Positions 38,012 through 49,475 of a DNA stretch of 64,000 bases are shown here, in pieces (the stretch's first letter is position 1; the number at the start of each line of letters is the position of its first letter). Below the pieces are notes generated by a model. That model made no database searches and was not told the DNA's origin. It saw only the letters and a list, made by a program, of their open reading frames with translations. The position numbers were made by a program, and so were the translations under genes. Source of the DNA: Polytrichum commune (lineage: Eukaryota; Streptophyta; Polytrichopsida; Polytrichales; Polytrichaceae); assembly GCA_950295325.1 (NCBI GenBank), contig OX485807.1:808501-872500 (forward strand), given 5' to 3'.

Positions 38012-38256
38012 GGCCCGAGCCGTGTATAATGTGGGTATGCTCAATCGTGACAACAACTGCACTTTCAGGAGAGAGAAAAAAAAAACAATTGTGAATAATT
38101 CAGGAATTAACGAATCAGGCCTCACAAATGGGACTCAACCCACTGCTACGTAGCTTCGGCCCGAGCCTAATTCTTAGGTTAGGAGGTCGTCTCTCTTCTT
38201 GGCCCGGCAGGCTCCCGTCGTCCTTCCCTTTGCAAAGAGCTCGCAGTTCTGAAGCT

Positions 38257-38275
38257 CTAGGGTTTCTAGGGTTTT
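38257..38275 (+). promoter_or_regulatory. Tandem telo-box (inverse AAACCCTAG) just upstream of eIF3f
   Basis: CTAGGGTTTCTAGGGTTTT holds two adjacent inverted AAACCCTAG telo-boxes ending 28 bp before the ATG, probably in the leader. Telo-boxes are well documented near the transcription start of plant ribosomal-protein and elongation-factor genes. Confidence 0.55.
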
Positions 38276-38302
38276 CACGCTTCCAGCGGCCTCGCTCGCA
38301 AC

Positions 38303-41300
38303 ATGGCGATGGGGAGGACCGTATTGCACATGCCCTCAGGCCCTACGGGCGTCATCGCAAAGCTCCATCCCACCGTTCTCTTCAACATCTGCGACTCGTA
38401 CATCCGCCGAAACGATCAGCAGGAGCGCGTCATCGGCACCTTGTGTGGCTCCATCTCCTCCGATGGGACTGTGGAGATTCGCAACTCCTACGCCGTGCCT
38501 CATAGCGAGATGGCCGATCAGGTTAACTTACTTTCTTATTGTGGCGATTGTCTTGTTGATCCTCACTATGCCGGAATTCTTTTGTTTAACGACTCGGTGG
38601 AGTGGAGTCATGTGAGATATTTTTGGACTTACAACTATCTCAAGAAGATCCTCAAATGTCAAGGAATTCTTACTTTACAACAGGCACTCTTTCTGGCTAT
38701 GGCTTAACTATCTCTGTTATCTCAATTGTTTTGAATGGGTACCGGCTGACTCGTTTTCCATAACAATGACTTGCATTCGCAAGTGGAATGTACCTTTGCA
38801 GCGGTTTGGTATGGTATATTTAAGAGAAATAGTGTGGACTTACAACAAACCCAAAAAAATACTCAATTATGAAGAATTCCTACTTCTCATCAGGCACTTG
38901 TCTGGCTGTCACTTAACTGTTTTTGTCATCTCGATGGTCTTAGATGGGGCAGCGTCATGCCTGGTTCGTTTGCCATAACGATGGCTTGTATTTACAAGTG
39001 GAATCAACTGTAGTTGTAGTTTGCAGCGATTTGGTATGGGTTCCATGTGTAGCAGCAGATGATGCTTCAAGGATTCCACTTGCGTGAATCTTCAGTGGCA
39101 ATTGTGGTCTTAATCACTCTGTTCTAGGTTACAAGAACACTTTATAGGGTTTGGTTGTACATGAGAGGTTTCTTTATTGGTTCGGGTCAATATGTGTGGG
39201 ATCGTGGAACTGGGAGCACTGCATAAGTAACCTAATTCTCTCATTAGGCTTAAATAATAAGAGGGGCACATGGTGCTACAATTAAATCCACAGCTGGCAC
39301 TCCCAAATGAGTGGGAACGAGGATACTGATGTAAGCCTGCAAATGGCGCTCTGTACTTTGGATTATTGACTATAATTTCATGCTGTGCATCGCTTCTGTA
39401 TGTAGGTTGCAGTCGATATCGACTACCACCGAACCATGTTTGAGCTGCACCAGCGCGTAAGCCCCAAGGAAATCATTGTTGGCTGGTATGTATCCTTGTT
39501 CCAAAAAGAATTGTGATTTACATTAATTTTTATTCTCCTCCCTCAATTGTCTCCCTACATTTTATACATTTGGATGTTGTTTAGGTGTCTGTTAATTTGT
39601 GAAAAAGGATGAACTATATGGCCGTGCCAGAAGAATAAAGTTCAGCTTGCAAGCAGTGAAAGTCAATTGTTCTCGGTATGCATAGATTGTTGCTGGTGCC
39701 TAAAATCACCAAATGAAAGCGTTGTTACAAGTTAGTTGGAGGGCCTGAACCCTCAGAAGGCCCTCCATTATTATGGGGTCTCTCAGTTTCGTTCTAGCTT
39801 CAGGGAATCCGGACCTTGGCCTTTTATTCAGGAATCCAGAAGTTCAAGGGGTTCACATAAAAAAACCTGGCTCACAAATGATGTAGAAGTCTTGGGGTGG
39901 CTTGATGCTCTCCACCATTTATATCTTAAAGAGCGTTTTGGTTTTTTGCAGGTACTCCACAGGTGCTAGTTTGAGCCCAAGTGATACATTGATCCATGAG
40001 TTCTATGGAAGAGAAGTAAGCAACCCAGTTCTGCTCACTGTGGACACTCAATTCACAGAAGAGCGAGCTAATATCAAGGCATTCGTGTCCACTCTTCTCA
40101 CCCTTGGGGATCGGCAGCTAGCAGCTCAATTCCATGAGGTCCAACTTGACTTGCGCCTCATTGAGGCTGAGAGAATAGGATGTAAGACAATTTTTCTTTT
40201 GTTTTTGTTTATTTTTGTAGCTTCGCACACTACACTGATATATTATGTACAGTAGCTTTCTTTTTAGTATTGATTACGTAGCCAGAAAAGAAGATGCACT
40301 GCAGTTATTTAACTATGTTCTTTTGATTTTTTCTGACCAGGCACAATCAATTTGTTCAGATTCTGACTGATGGATGTGGTGCTTTGACAGTTGATCTATT
40401 GAAGAAGACAGTAGTGGAGAAGTTACCCAATGATGTTGAAGGTCTGGAATCCACTATTGAGAGGCTGCAAGGGATGATTGACACAGTCTTCAGATATGTT
40501 GAAGATGTTGTGGTAAAGCCCTCTAAAAGCATTGCTGTTTGAACACTCACTTTCTGCACTATTCATCACCAACCCACAAACGAACATTAGACTAATTATA
40601 GTGGGCCACATTGTTTACTTGTAACACCTTTCTCATTACATAAACTATCTCATCTAGTGTTTCATTCAAATTGGTGTGCCATGTTAAGTAGAGTGGTCTT
40701 CATGGCTTGCCATGTAGCACTGAGTGTCATTCGACACCCTCTCTAGTTGCCACCCAGTGATTGCAAGACAACTGATGTGGCTTGATAGTAAATTGTGTCG
40801 ACCATACTAAACCAGATGTTTAGTGTAATGTTTATAATTGTGGGCAATATGATTTACCAGTGATGTAGATTAATGTGGGTCAGCAAATTATGACAAGTGG
40901 CATAGACAATATGACGGCACTAAGACAACAGGCTTCAGTAGTTTGTAACAAGACAGTTCCTCAAATTTAAAGAGTTTGAACATTAATGTGGCACAATAGT
41001 TGTAATGCCACAGTAATTCAGATATATAGTGTAGCGGACATTTGAGTATTCTATCGATGGTCACCTTGTTCCATTGTTAGGAATAACAGCTTGAATGACT
41101 TTTGCAGGAAGGGCAAGTTGAGCCTGACAACTCTGTAGGAAGGTATCTTGCGGACACGTTGGCTTCAGTTCCCAGAGTGGCTACTGATGCTTTTGACAAA
41201 CTCTTCAATGATAGCATCCAGGTACTGTTTCTGCAGGAAATTCATCGTTTGATATGTTGCTCTAAACCATGGATTCTCTTACTAACAAACATGGGAGGCT

Positions 41301-41550
41301 GTTGTGATGATAATACTAGCTCTATCATAAGACACACGATCCATCTGTGGTTTAGTTATGCATATTTTTGTCAATCAAGATACATTACAAAGTTCTCATG
41401 AAAAATGCAACTTAATACATCTTGCTGACTAAACTCGTGTTGGGCGAATTGGCAATGCAGGATCTGTTGTTGGTGTTGTACTTGGCAAACCTCACAAGAA
41501 CACAGTTGACATTGGCAGAGAAGTTAAATACAGCTGCTCAAATAGTTTAG
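38303..41550 (+). CDS. EIF3F: Translation initiation factor eIF3 subunit f (MPN-domain)
   Basis: Six exons: 38303-38521, 39406-39485, 39952-40181, 40391-40512, 41108-41221, 41461-41550, in total 855 nt, 284 aa, all phases agreeing. ATG in good context (CAACATGGCG); stop TAG at 41548-41550. The MPN domain covers about residues 5-140 (VLHMPSGPTGVIAKLHPTVL, VIGTLCGS, YHRTMFELHQRVSPKEIIVG, WYSTGASLSPSDTLIHEFY). The metal-binding HxH of catalytic JAMM enzymes is replaced by YSTG, as expected for the non-protease eIF3f. The C-terminal helical part (VEKLPNDVEGLESTIERLQG, SVGRYLADTLASVP, DLLLVLYLANLTRTQLTLAE, KLNTAAQIV) is the conserved eIF3-core interface. It acts in the cytosol in the eIF3 complex on the 40S subunit. 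Length is close to that of other plant eIF3f proteins. Confidence 0.95.
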
Positions 41551-41936
41551 GTTCTAGTCCAATGCCTGTAGTTACATCTTTTCATGCATTCTTGACCTTG
41601 AATAGTCAAGTGTGTAGTTCAATTTTGTAAGGTGAATCCGGAAGTTGTTCCCAACTTTCAGGGGATTGAGCAATCCTCTCAGGAATGATCCAGTTTCAGA
41701 CTTGCAAAGCCAATTTTCATATAGAGAATGCTGATTATTACCCCTATGCAGGTACATGTGATAAACCTTGCTTTTAGCAAGGTTCCCTACAGTGCACTAT
41801 TTTCTCAATGTCCATGGCTTGAAATGAGGAAACTGATGTTCGATCTTTCAGCATTTGGGAAATAATGCCTTCCATTATGCACCTTCTTGGATTAAAGGTT
41901 GAAAATCAGTACGTCCTGGAATATGTTGTGCCTTTG

Positions 41937-41997
41937 TTTATTAGCCTTTTGGCTTCCCGGACTTTAAAGTCAATTTCATTTCATTTTATTACAGCTT
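41937..41997 (-). repeat. Solo terminal repeat of family G in eIF3f 3' flank
   Basis: AGCCTTTTGGCTTCCCGGAC followed by TTTAAAGTCAATTTCATTTC matches the inverted end of the family G element at 42856-43225. No partner end was seen nearby on the left. Confidence 0.55.
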
Positions 41998-42103
41998 TTT
42001 TTATTGCGTAATACTGTCCCTCATCCATCTAGTTCCAAAGCGTCGTTAACCTGGTTTTGAGTTTTCTTGGTTGGATTGTATTCCGCTCCTCAATTTTTAG
42101 ACT

Positions 42104-42109
42104 AATAAA
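42104..42109 (+). terminator. Candidate poly(A) signal of eIF3f
   Basis: AATAAA about 555 bp after the stop codon. It is the first exact AATAAA I noticed downstream, but plant signals are loose, so the true site may be earlier. Confidence 0.3.
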
Positions 42110-42855
42110 GTCTTGTTTCTATGCAATGAAATGACAAACGTTTTTAGTTAAGAATGGAAGTTAATAGCAAAAAAAAAGCCTTTACTCACTCTTTGGTAAT
42201 TTTACTCGTCAGAAAACCGGTAAATGCATTTAGTTATTGGAGGGTGGAATTTGTTTTCATCTTTGTCACGATTCATCCCTTCACCTACTTCCATGTTGCT
42301 TCCATGTATATATAGGTTAATGAAAAGGTTTTTCTTCTGTTGGTGTATGTAGACAAAGTCTATAATTATCCATTTGAGAGTGAGATGAACAGTCTCGTAA
42401 TACGGAAGCTTAAGTGCAAGCCAAAGTGGTCACCAAGGCTGCATGACCGGTCCAAGTGGCTGCAGGCTTACTTGAAGTGCATATGAAGCTCCTTGAACTC
42501 TCCTAAAAGCTATCTAAGGAAGCAGGATAAATGGCTATAGTGGCTTTTGGGCCCTGAAAAAGCAGTATGTAGAGGATTCTTGGAGTTTGCACATGTGTTG
42601 GTGTATAGTTTGAGTAGCCCCTGGAACAGGTATAGTATCTACAAACCAAATAGAGAAAGCCTACTGAAATAGAAGTATCTGCTAAACCAGTAATAAGTAA
42701 GAATTTGGCATGTATAGTGAGCCTGTAGGTAGATGTTGTACTCTGTAGGTGACGATAACATCACCTTGGTCACTTGGTGTCTAGAACTCTGACAATTGCA
42801 TGGTCAAAAGGAAGGTGCACTGATTATGGGTAAATAGTTTGGGCAGATGTACTGT

Positions 42856-43225
42856 GAAATGAAATGAAATTGATCTTAAAGATTGAAAAGCCATTAGGCT
42901 TATGGGACTAAAAGTACATCAAGAAAGGTTAATTCCCAAGAGTAGTAGAGGGCGAGAGAATTGATCATCCAACATAAATGCCTCCAAATAGTATGAATCC
43001 CAAATGCTACCTTTTTAAGTTGATGTGATACCGGATGTAGCTTGAAATAGTTTGGTTGAGGTCATTACACATGAATCAACCACAAGTCATGTTGGGTCAA
43101 GCTCATATATTGAATGGATGACATGTACGTTTCCATCTAGAGGATTAGTTAGTTTAAAACCATCATGATGTACTTTTAGCCTTTTTGGCTTCTTGGATTT
43201 TATAATTACATTTCATTTCATTATA
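42856..43225. mobile_element. Family G inverted-repeat element (about 370 bp)
   Basis: The left end AATGAAATGAAATTGATCTT, then AAGCC...AGGCT and CTAAAAGTACATCA, is mirrored at the right end, whose reverse complement gives AATGAAATGAAATGTAATTA, AAGAAGCC and CTAAAAGTACATCA. The arms are about 60 bp. Partial copies at 31556, 48511, 51715 and 41937 support a dispersed family. Confidence 0.72.
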
Positions 43226-45442
43226 CAATAAAATAAGTGTGAAACCCTAGTTACAGTTGTCATCACTTGTAGGAAAGTTGGGTTTTTTCTGAGCACTTGG
43301 TTTGAACATGGTTTATTCATGTGCATGGTCCATGCTCCGTTTGACATGCCATCCCTGACCATTGGTTTCATTGTCAAAGGGGCCAACACTAATTATGTCT
43401 TATTAAACTTGTAGTAAAATATAAATGTGGGGTGGGCCACGGTCTCCCTTGGCTTAATTTGACACCCCTAACATAGTTGTTCCCCCCATGTCTTGGTTGA
43501 AGAAAATTAGATTTAATTTAAATAAGATGTTAGCTTCCTACGCTTGAGGTTCCATGTTGTACCCAAGATGATAGTCAATCCCATTGCTTTTCCACCTAGC
43601 AGTGATCCACCTTTACCAACCAACATACTAATAGGGTAAATGCCTACAAGCTTAGTCAACATCACTGCATCTTATTGCACGCTACTAGTTGGTACAATTG
43701 GTTAGAAGGCCCTTTGGTAATTTGCAGTTGGGTTACTTTCAATACTTTATGGCCTTCCATCTTATAGTTAAATTAGAGTATGACAACAAATATCGGCGCT
43801 TTTGGCCAACTTCATCTAGATGTTAATTAACATAATCTAAGTTAATATCTAAGTTAATATCCCATGCCTGATATGCTTGTTTAGGGATTTTTTTTAACAA
43901 CATGACCAAGGCATATAACAACTCATTAATTAGAGCATTGGGCGATTCATGTGTGCAACACAAATTAAGTATTATAAAAATGTAAAAATGATAGTTTTGA
44001 TGTAGCAAACAAAGGAATCCATGCATGTTCTTGCAATGGTCCAAAGGGAGAGCCAATATCATCCCGTCTACTACAAATTGAATTTTATTAACAAACTCTA
44101 CAACGGTCTCTACATCTAGCAAATACTGTCATACCCCATACTCTAATGCCTCTACTTCAAATTCTTCATTGCTTGCATGCATACGAGTCAAGTACATGCC
44201 TTAATTGCAACATTGTAACATGATTTGAGGTGACTTGGAATTAGACTTACATTTCAGTCAACATTAAAGATGATGAAAAATCACACAATCTAAATTCCAT
44301 ACAAAGCATTGAGGAACATATTTAGGCAAGCAATGGGTTTCAAGGGAGCTTAGGAAATCTCAAACTCTAAATTGGAAAGGGATTTGAAAACAAAATGAGA
44401 CAATGTTGGCCCCGGATGTGTTTGCCCAAGGGGTGAGTGCATATGCATAGGCCTAGTAGGTGAGCCTACATTCAAGGTAAAACAATTAACATATACATAT
44501 ACTTAACAATGAGGTTTGCAAGGGTTCTATCATCATATTGGAAGCATAACAACATGATATCCACACAAGTGAATGTTTGAAAGTTACACATTCAAGTACA
44601 TGTTTGAAATTTAAACATGGCAGCCCAATATGACATTTCACCCACATCAAAGCCATTATAATATGGTACATATTTGTCATATGCTTCATCGTCTATCAAG
44701 CTCTCATGTTTGGTTGTCTTGAAGATTCATTCTACCATTGCACAAATATGTATGTTGCTGAGCATTCCCTGCAAGCAGGGCTATCCAATCACATGATTAT
44801 GACACAAATGCCTCTATTTTTTTGTTCACGGAGGTCAGCTAGAAACATTCACCTATCCTACCTTGCTCAAAGCTATAACTTTGGGGAGAATGTGCATTTA
44901 ACTCAAACCTTGAGGGAGATGGTGGTTCAAATGAGGCCGAGGATGAAACACACCCAAGCAAAATACCACCCAACCAGTCCTTAACCTTGAACATCATGAT
45001 TGAAACAACTTTTTGCTCCATATTTTCCTAGGGTGAACAAATGCACATATGAGCTATAATAGTCAAACCCAAACCTCACAAAACCATGACATGCAACGAA
45101 GAGGAAGGAATGGCCTTACCTAAATTGATAGTTGACGTTGATCTTTTGTTCGGTTGTGTACCCAATTGGCTTCGAAGTTGGATGTGCACCTAATTTGTCT
45201 CCAAACCTTGCATACTTCCCTTACCCTTCAAGTTGGATATTGAAACACCCAACCTCCATCCTTCCAAGGGATCCTCATCCACAAAGGCAACGACAATCGA
45301 ATGGACGCCACAAAGTTCATTTGCTAGATCTCATCATGATAGAAGAGAGTAGAAGCTTCAAGGTGGATGAAGGTGGACCTAGGCGGATGATAATAATTCC
45401 CATGCATTGGCAGCATGCACATTGGATGACATAACGAGTATA

Positions 45443-45929
45443 TGAGACCTATGGCGGTAACCCGGGTTACCGATTTTATAAAGTGTGTAAAAGAAATTAA
45501 TTAATTAATTTTATGGAGGGCGGGTTACCAAATTTTAAAAGTGTGTGAACGCTATTAAAATAATAGTAATAAATTTCCTAGAGAGTGCCCAAAGTAGGGC
45601 CAACATTTGGTTTGCACTTTGCAAATAGTGCAGTCTCAACAACATGAACATGGGACGAGGTCCATCATTGCGTCTTTTGAGGCTTGTGTGTGTGTTTGCT
45701 CTTGGGTTTGCTGGCAATGTCGCAATGCTCAAAGTTCACCCTATTCCAGTATGGCATAATCTCAAAACCAAAGTCTCAAAAATTGTTGTCATTATGAGGG
45801 CGAATAGAGCTTGACGAGCCCGACAATCTGAGCCCCTTTTCTTTTGATTTGGACCAATTTTGAGGTAGCTATCGTAATCCACATACACCCGGGTTACGGT
45901 AGTAATCCGGGTTACCACCATAGGTCTCA
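45443..45929. mobile_element. MITE family I, GC-rich palindromic ends
   Basis: Left end TGAGACCTATGGCGGTAACC; the right end read inversely is TGAGACCTATGGTGGTAACC, one mismatch over 20 bp, with similarity continuing into CCGG-TTAC. TA flanks both sides (45441-45442 and 45930-45931). Just inside the left end, GGTAACCCGGGTTACC (45456-45471) is a perfect 16-bp palindrome. The element is 487 bp with no coding capacity. Confidence 0.8.
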
Positions 45930-48108
45930 TATGGCGATTTGAATTGAGAGTTGCTCAGCAACTCACTTCCTATTTTAGTCCCCCAATAAGCTTCCTCTCC
46001 TCCAACATGTCATCCTCCACATCTACCAACCCTACTTTGATTACCGAACTTGCAAGATTGAGAGCAACAATGCCGACATCTATGACACACATGCCACCTC
46101 TCATAATGGGACCCATAAGAGCACATGGAGGTCACTTCATTGTCAAGTTGACACCACGTGTGGACAAAGTTTGCTACCCCTATATTACATGCCATATATA
46201 ATTTTAAAATTTATGATATTTTTTCTACATATACATAACCATTGATAGTATATTTTTATACTTTTTTGAAATGTTTAGTCATCTTTATTTATTTTTAGTA
46301 ATTGTTTTAGTTCAATTATGTGTCATTCTAGTTACAAATGGTATGTTTTATGAAAAAAAGAAATCATCAAATTTAGTTACCACTTTTGACTATGTCATAG
46401 GTACTGTGTATATCTACTCATGAAAAAAATTTGATAAAATTTTGACCCATTTTGGTGGTGCAACTTACCAAAAGAAGATTTTTTTTGGTCGCACGTGGTG
46501 TTCAACTTGACAATGGAGTGATCTACCCGTGCATAAGAGGCTTGAGGGCGATACTAACTGGACTAGGAGGCGAAACATCAAAGGTGAGTTGTTTTTGCTC
46601 TCATATTTTCTACTTTTTAAATTATTGCAGGTAATGTCCCATTGCTCACATCTCCAAAGTTCAAAATATCTCGCTATGCCCATGTGAGACATCATGTTGG
46701 TGCAATGGAAGGTTCCCTAGCCAATTCACCTTCACTTCCTAAGCTCTTCTAAAATCCGCCCTTAATATTGTCTTGCATGACAATGTAGAAGGTGCTTGGG
46801 CATTGTGTTGGCTTCAAGTCCGAATTATGAGTATCATGGCAATTTGGTTTGGTTTCATGGTGATATGAGTTTTACTTTCCTTGCAATTTAATGTCACTTT
46901 CATGGAAAATTGGTATTAGTGACATGGCCCATCCCCTTTTTGTTACCATCAATTAGGATTGGTATCTTGGCAATTTGATTTTAGGGGGATAGCTATGTCG
47001 AATAAAGGGCCCTGACAACGTCGAAGTGGATTTCCAATGTAGCAATCAAGCCTCATTTGAAACTATCCACTTGACCTTCTGATGCATGGGATATTGTGGG
47101 CAATGGGTAGGACAATGCTCCTAGTTTGTCAAGTGCCTTTGCAAATAAGGTAACGCCTTTAGCATACCAAGATCAAAGTGGTCCATCGGGCAATGTACGT
47201 TATAGAAGAGTTGGTTCTCAACATCCAGAAGGCTACCAAGTGTTGGCTCTTGTGAGAGCACAACACTTGGGATAGCTCCATTGTCCACTCACTTAACCAA
47301 CCCCGTAGAGTCAACACCACAAGTGGTTTGAATGATAAAGTAGATTAATATAGAGAGGTTCTCCTTAAATTCAACGAGGAATGTATTCAATCTAAAAGGT
47401 TTAGGGTTTAGTTAAGAGGTGTAGAGGCTAGTAATTAGGGGTTGTGAGAATCACAACCTAGTGTAGTTTAAGATTTATTTGTTTACAAGAAATTATTGAA
47501 ACCACATCAATGATATTGCTCAATGTGAAGTCACATGTGAATAAACGGTTTGGCATACAAGCAATTCCCCTCACTTCACTTTGCTCCAAATTGTGACATA
47601 AAGAACTGGGCATGCATGGAATGGCATAAATATGTACAATATCTTCCCACTAGAATGGTCATTGTTGTTGTAATATGTGCAGTTAGAAGATGTGGTTGGA
47701 AACCACGCTACACATTTATCATTTATAAAATAAAGATATATTAAGCACATGTTATTACCAATAATTTACAAATGTTTATTGAGGCATTGATTACATGCAT
47801 GGAATTACAAAAAAGGATGCATACAAATTCGTAAAAATGCACAAAAGTAGTGACTACCATATTATTTGGTGGATGTGTAAACAAGGGTATATATAATCAA
47901 AGAATCAGTGACATGAGGGAAAGTGCTTAATTCAAGCTCAAAGGGACTAGTAAGCCTTGCTCTTAAATATAGCCATGAAATACCATATTGTGTATCAAAA
48001 GGGGCATGACCCTTAGTGCATGACTTAAATGATAAGGCTTTGAAACGGTATGCTAGAAGGATCATGATCATAAACACAAGTGCAAAGTGCCCATTCTCTA
48101 TTCAAATG

Positions 48109-48122
48109 CCCCCCCCCCCCCC
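48109..48122. repeat. C14 homopolymer
   Basis: Fourteen consecutive C, 16 bp left of a family A MITE. Confidence 0.9.
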
Positions 48123-48138
48123 AAGTGCAAAAGAACTA

Positions 48139-48349
48139 CATTATATATTGCATCTAGTGTCACTTACTAAATGGAGTTACACAATGTTGTATCTTTTTAT
48201 TATTAATGTAAATTTTTACCAAGTAAAGATGTTAGTCTTCAAACAATTGATTTGACCTTTGTTGGCATTAAAAAAATGAGATACACATTAAAGAGTTATG
48301 GCATTGTGTAATTCCAAATAATAAGCGACACTAAATACAATATTTATAG
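48139..48349. mobile_element. MITE family A copy 3 (TA target site)
   Basis: A 211-bp element with inverted ends around CTAGTGTCACTTACTAAATG and its partner, flanked by TA at 48137-48138 and 48350-48351. The interior matches copy 2 (AAGTAAAGATGTTAG). Confidence 0.8.
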
Positions 48350-48510
48350 TAGTTTTTCTACTAGTGCATGCCCTTGTCATTTACCTAGCTCATTCCCCTA
48401 TGATGAGTTGATACTAGTTTGCACTCACAATACTAACCCCAATGTTGTTATTGTTAAAATAAGTTCAACACTTGGCCCACGATACACTACCAACATACAA
48501 AATCCTATAC

Positions 48511-48690
48511 AATGAAATGAGATTGATTTGAAAATTCAAGAAGCCAAATGCCTTATGAGACTAAAACTGCATCAAGATGGAGTGGAACCGGTTCATTCCC
48601 CAAAGTGGCGGAATGTAGTAGCCTCCGTGAGGTAGAGGCTAACATCAACATGATGGTGCAATTAAAAGAAAGACTCGAGGCTCCCAGTAT
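48511..48690 (+). repeat. Repeat family G, half copy
   Basis: AATGAAATGAGATTGATTTG, AAGAAGCCAAATGCCTTATG, then GTAGCCTCCGTGAGGTAGAG and CTCGAGGCTCCCAG. It is broken on the right by the repeat described in the next entry. Confidence 0.6.
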
Positions 48691-48883
48691 GAGGGTTGGT
48701 TCACACAGGTCCCAAGTCCTAAGTCCCAAGCCGCTTTAGGTCAATCCGTGCAATCTTAGCCTTTGAGAGCATGAAAGTTGGGACTTACCACTTCACACAT
48801 GGTACTAAGTCCCAAATCCCAAGTCACAAGTATGACATGGATACCTACATGACAACAATTTTGAAGGTGAGGCTTGGGACTTA
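48691..48883 (+). repeat. Repeat F with GTCCCAAGTCCTAAGTCCCA motif
   Basis: Starts AGGGTTGGTTCACACAGGTC then CCAAGTCCTAAGTCCCAAG. A reversed relative lies at about 54490-54655. The motif is repeated inside the element (AGTCCCAAATCCCAAGTCAC). The Tourist-like element at 48884 is inserted at or next to its right part. Confidence 0.55.
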
Positions 48884-49472
48884 GGGCCACTTCACACATG
48901 AGCCAAGAGCCGTGACCTTGTAATGGTGAGGACCCTTGACTCTCATCCAAAGGCCATACCATGGGTGTTGGGAAAGCCATTTTATGTAGTCTTTGGCCCT
49001 CAAGCATAGTGTGAAGTGAGAATGAACCATGTTGCGGGACCATTGCATATTTTGTTGGCGGAAAAAGAGGGGAGGATTTGGTTAATATAATATGTCTCCA
49101 AGTTTATCAATTTAAGATAATTACTTGGTGGTGTTTGTCTGTCTTGGAATCTGTTCTGGAATATGCCATGCAGTATGTCCTGAAATATGTCATGCTGGAA
49201 AAAATATTAAAAAAGTCATGGTGTCCCGGAATTTGCGTCAAGCCCACCTCTTGGAGGTGGGTCTGACGCAAATTCCGGTAGACCATGCACCCTTATCCAC
49301 AACTAGCCATGTAGGACTCCATGTAGACTTTTCATCCACGAACTTTTCTTTGGGCCTTTAGGCCGTCACCTCCTAGTGTGAAGTGAACTTGGACGGTCTC
49401 CGCCTTTTCGACCAATGAGAGCTCTTACATTGCCATGGTCAAGGGCCTTCAGCCTTGTGTGTGAAGTGGCCC
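48884..49472. mobile_element. Tourist/PIF-Harbinger-like MITE E copy 1 (TTA target site)
   Basis: Ends GGGCCACTTCACACA and its exact inverse TGTGTGAAGTGGCCC; 589 bp. TTA precedes (48881-48883) and follows (49473-49475). A 3-bp TTA/TAA duplication with GGGCC-type ends is the hallmark of PIF/Harbinger-derived MITEs. No transposase. It contains a very strong hairpin at 49225-49277. Confidence 0.85.
49225..49277. repeat. 25-bp near-perfect hairpin with 3-nt loop
   Basis: Arm 49225-49249 (CCGGAATTTGCGTCAAGCCC...) pairs with 49253-49277, mismatching at only two positions; the loop is TTG. It lies in the middle of MITE E. The second E copy has the same region in decayed form (about 56255-56300). 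Confidence 0.85.
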
Positions 49473-49475
49473 TTA

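Larger units (their letters stand above)
43226..48138. other. Spacer without recognised gene
   Basis: Contains one clear inverted-repeat element (45443-45929) and otherwise AT-rich DNA. Open frames of 60-100 codons (for example 44706-44984 and 45132-45434, plus strand) have no recognisable motifs or splice partners and were not accepted as genes. Confidence 0.5.

Noticed and set aside
38128..38505. 125-codon plus-strand frame at the eIF3f start
   Set aside because: Out-of-frame shadow of eIF3f exon 1 and its leader.
42343..42486. Short open stretch DKVYNYPFESEMNS... downstream of eIF3f
   Set aside because: About 47 codons, no recognised similarity or partner exon; could be chance.
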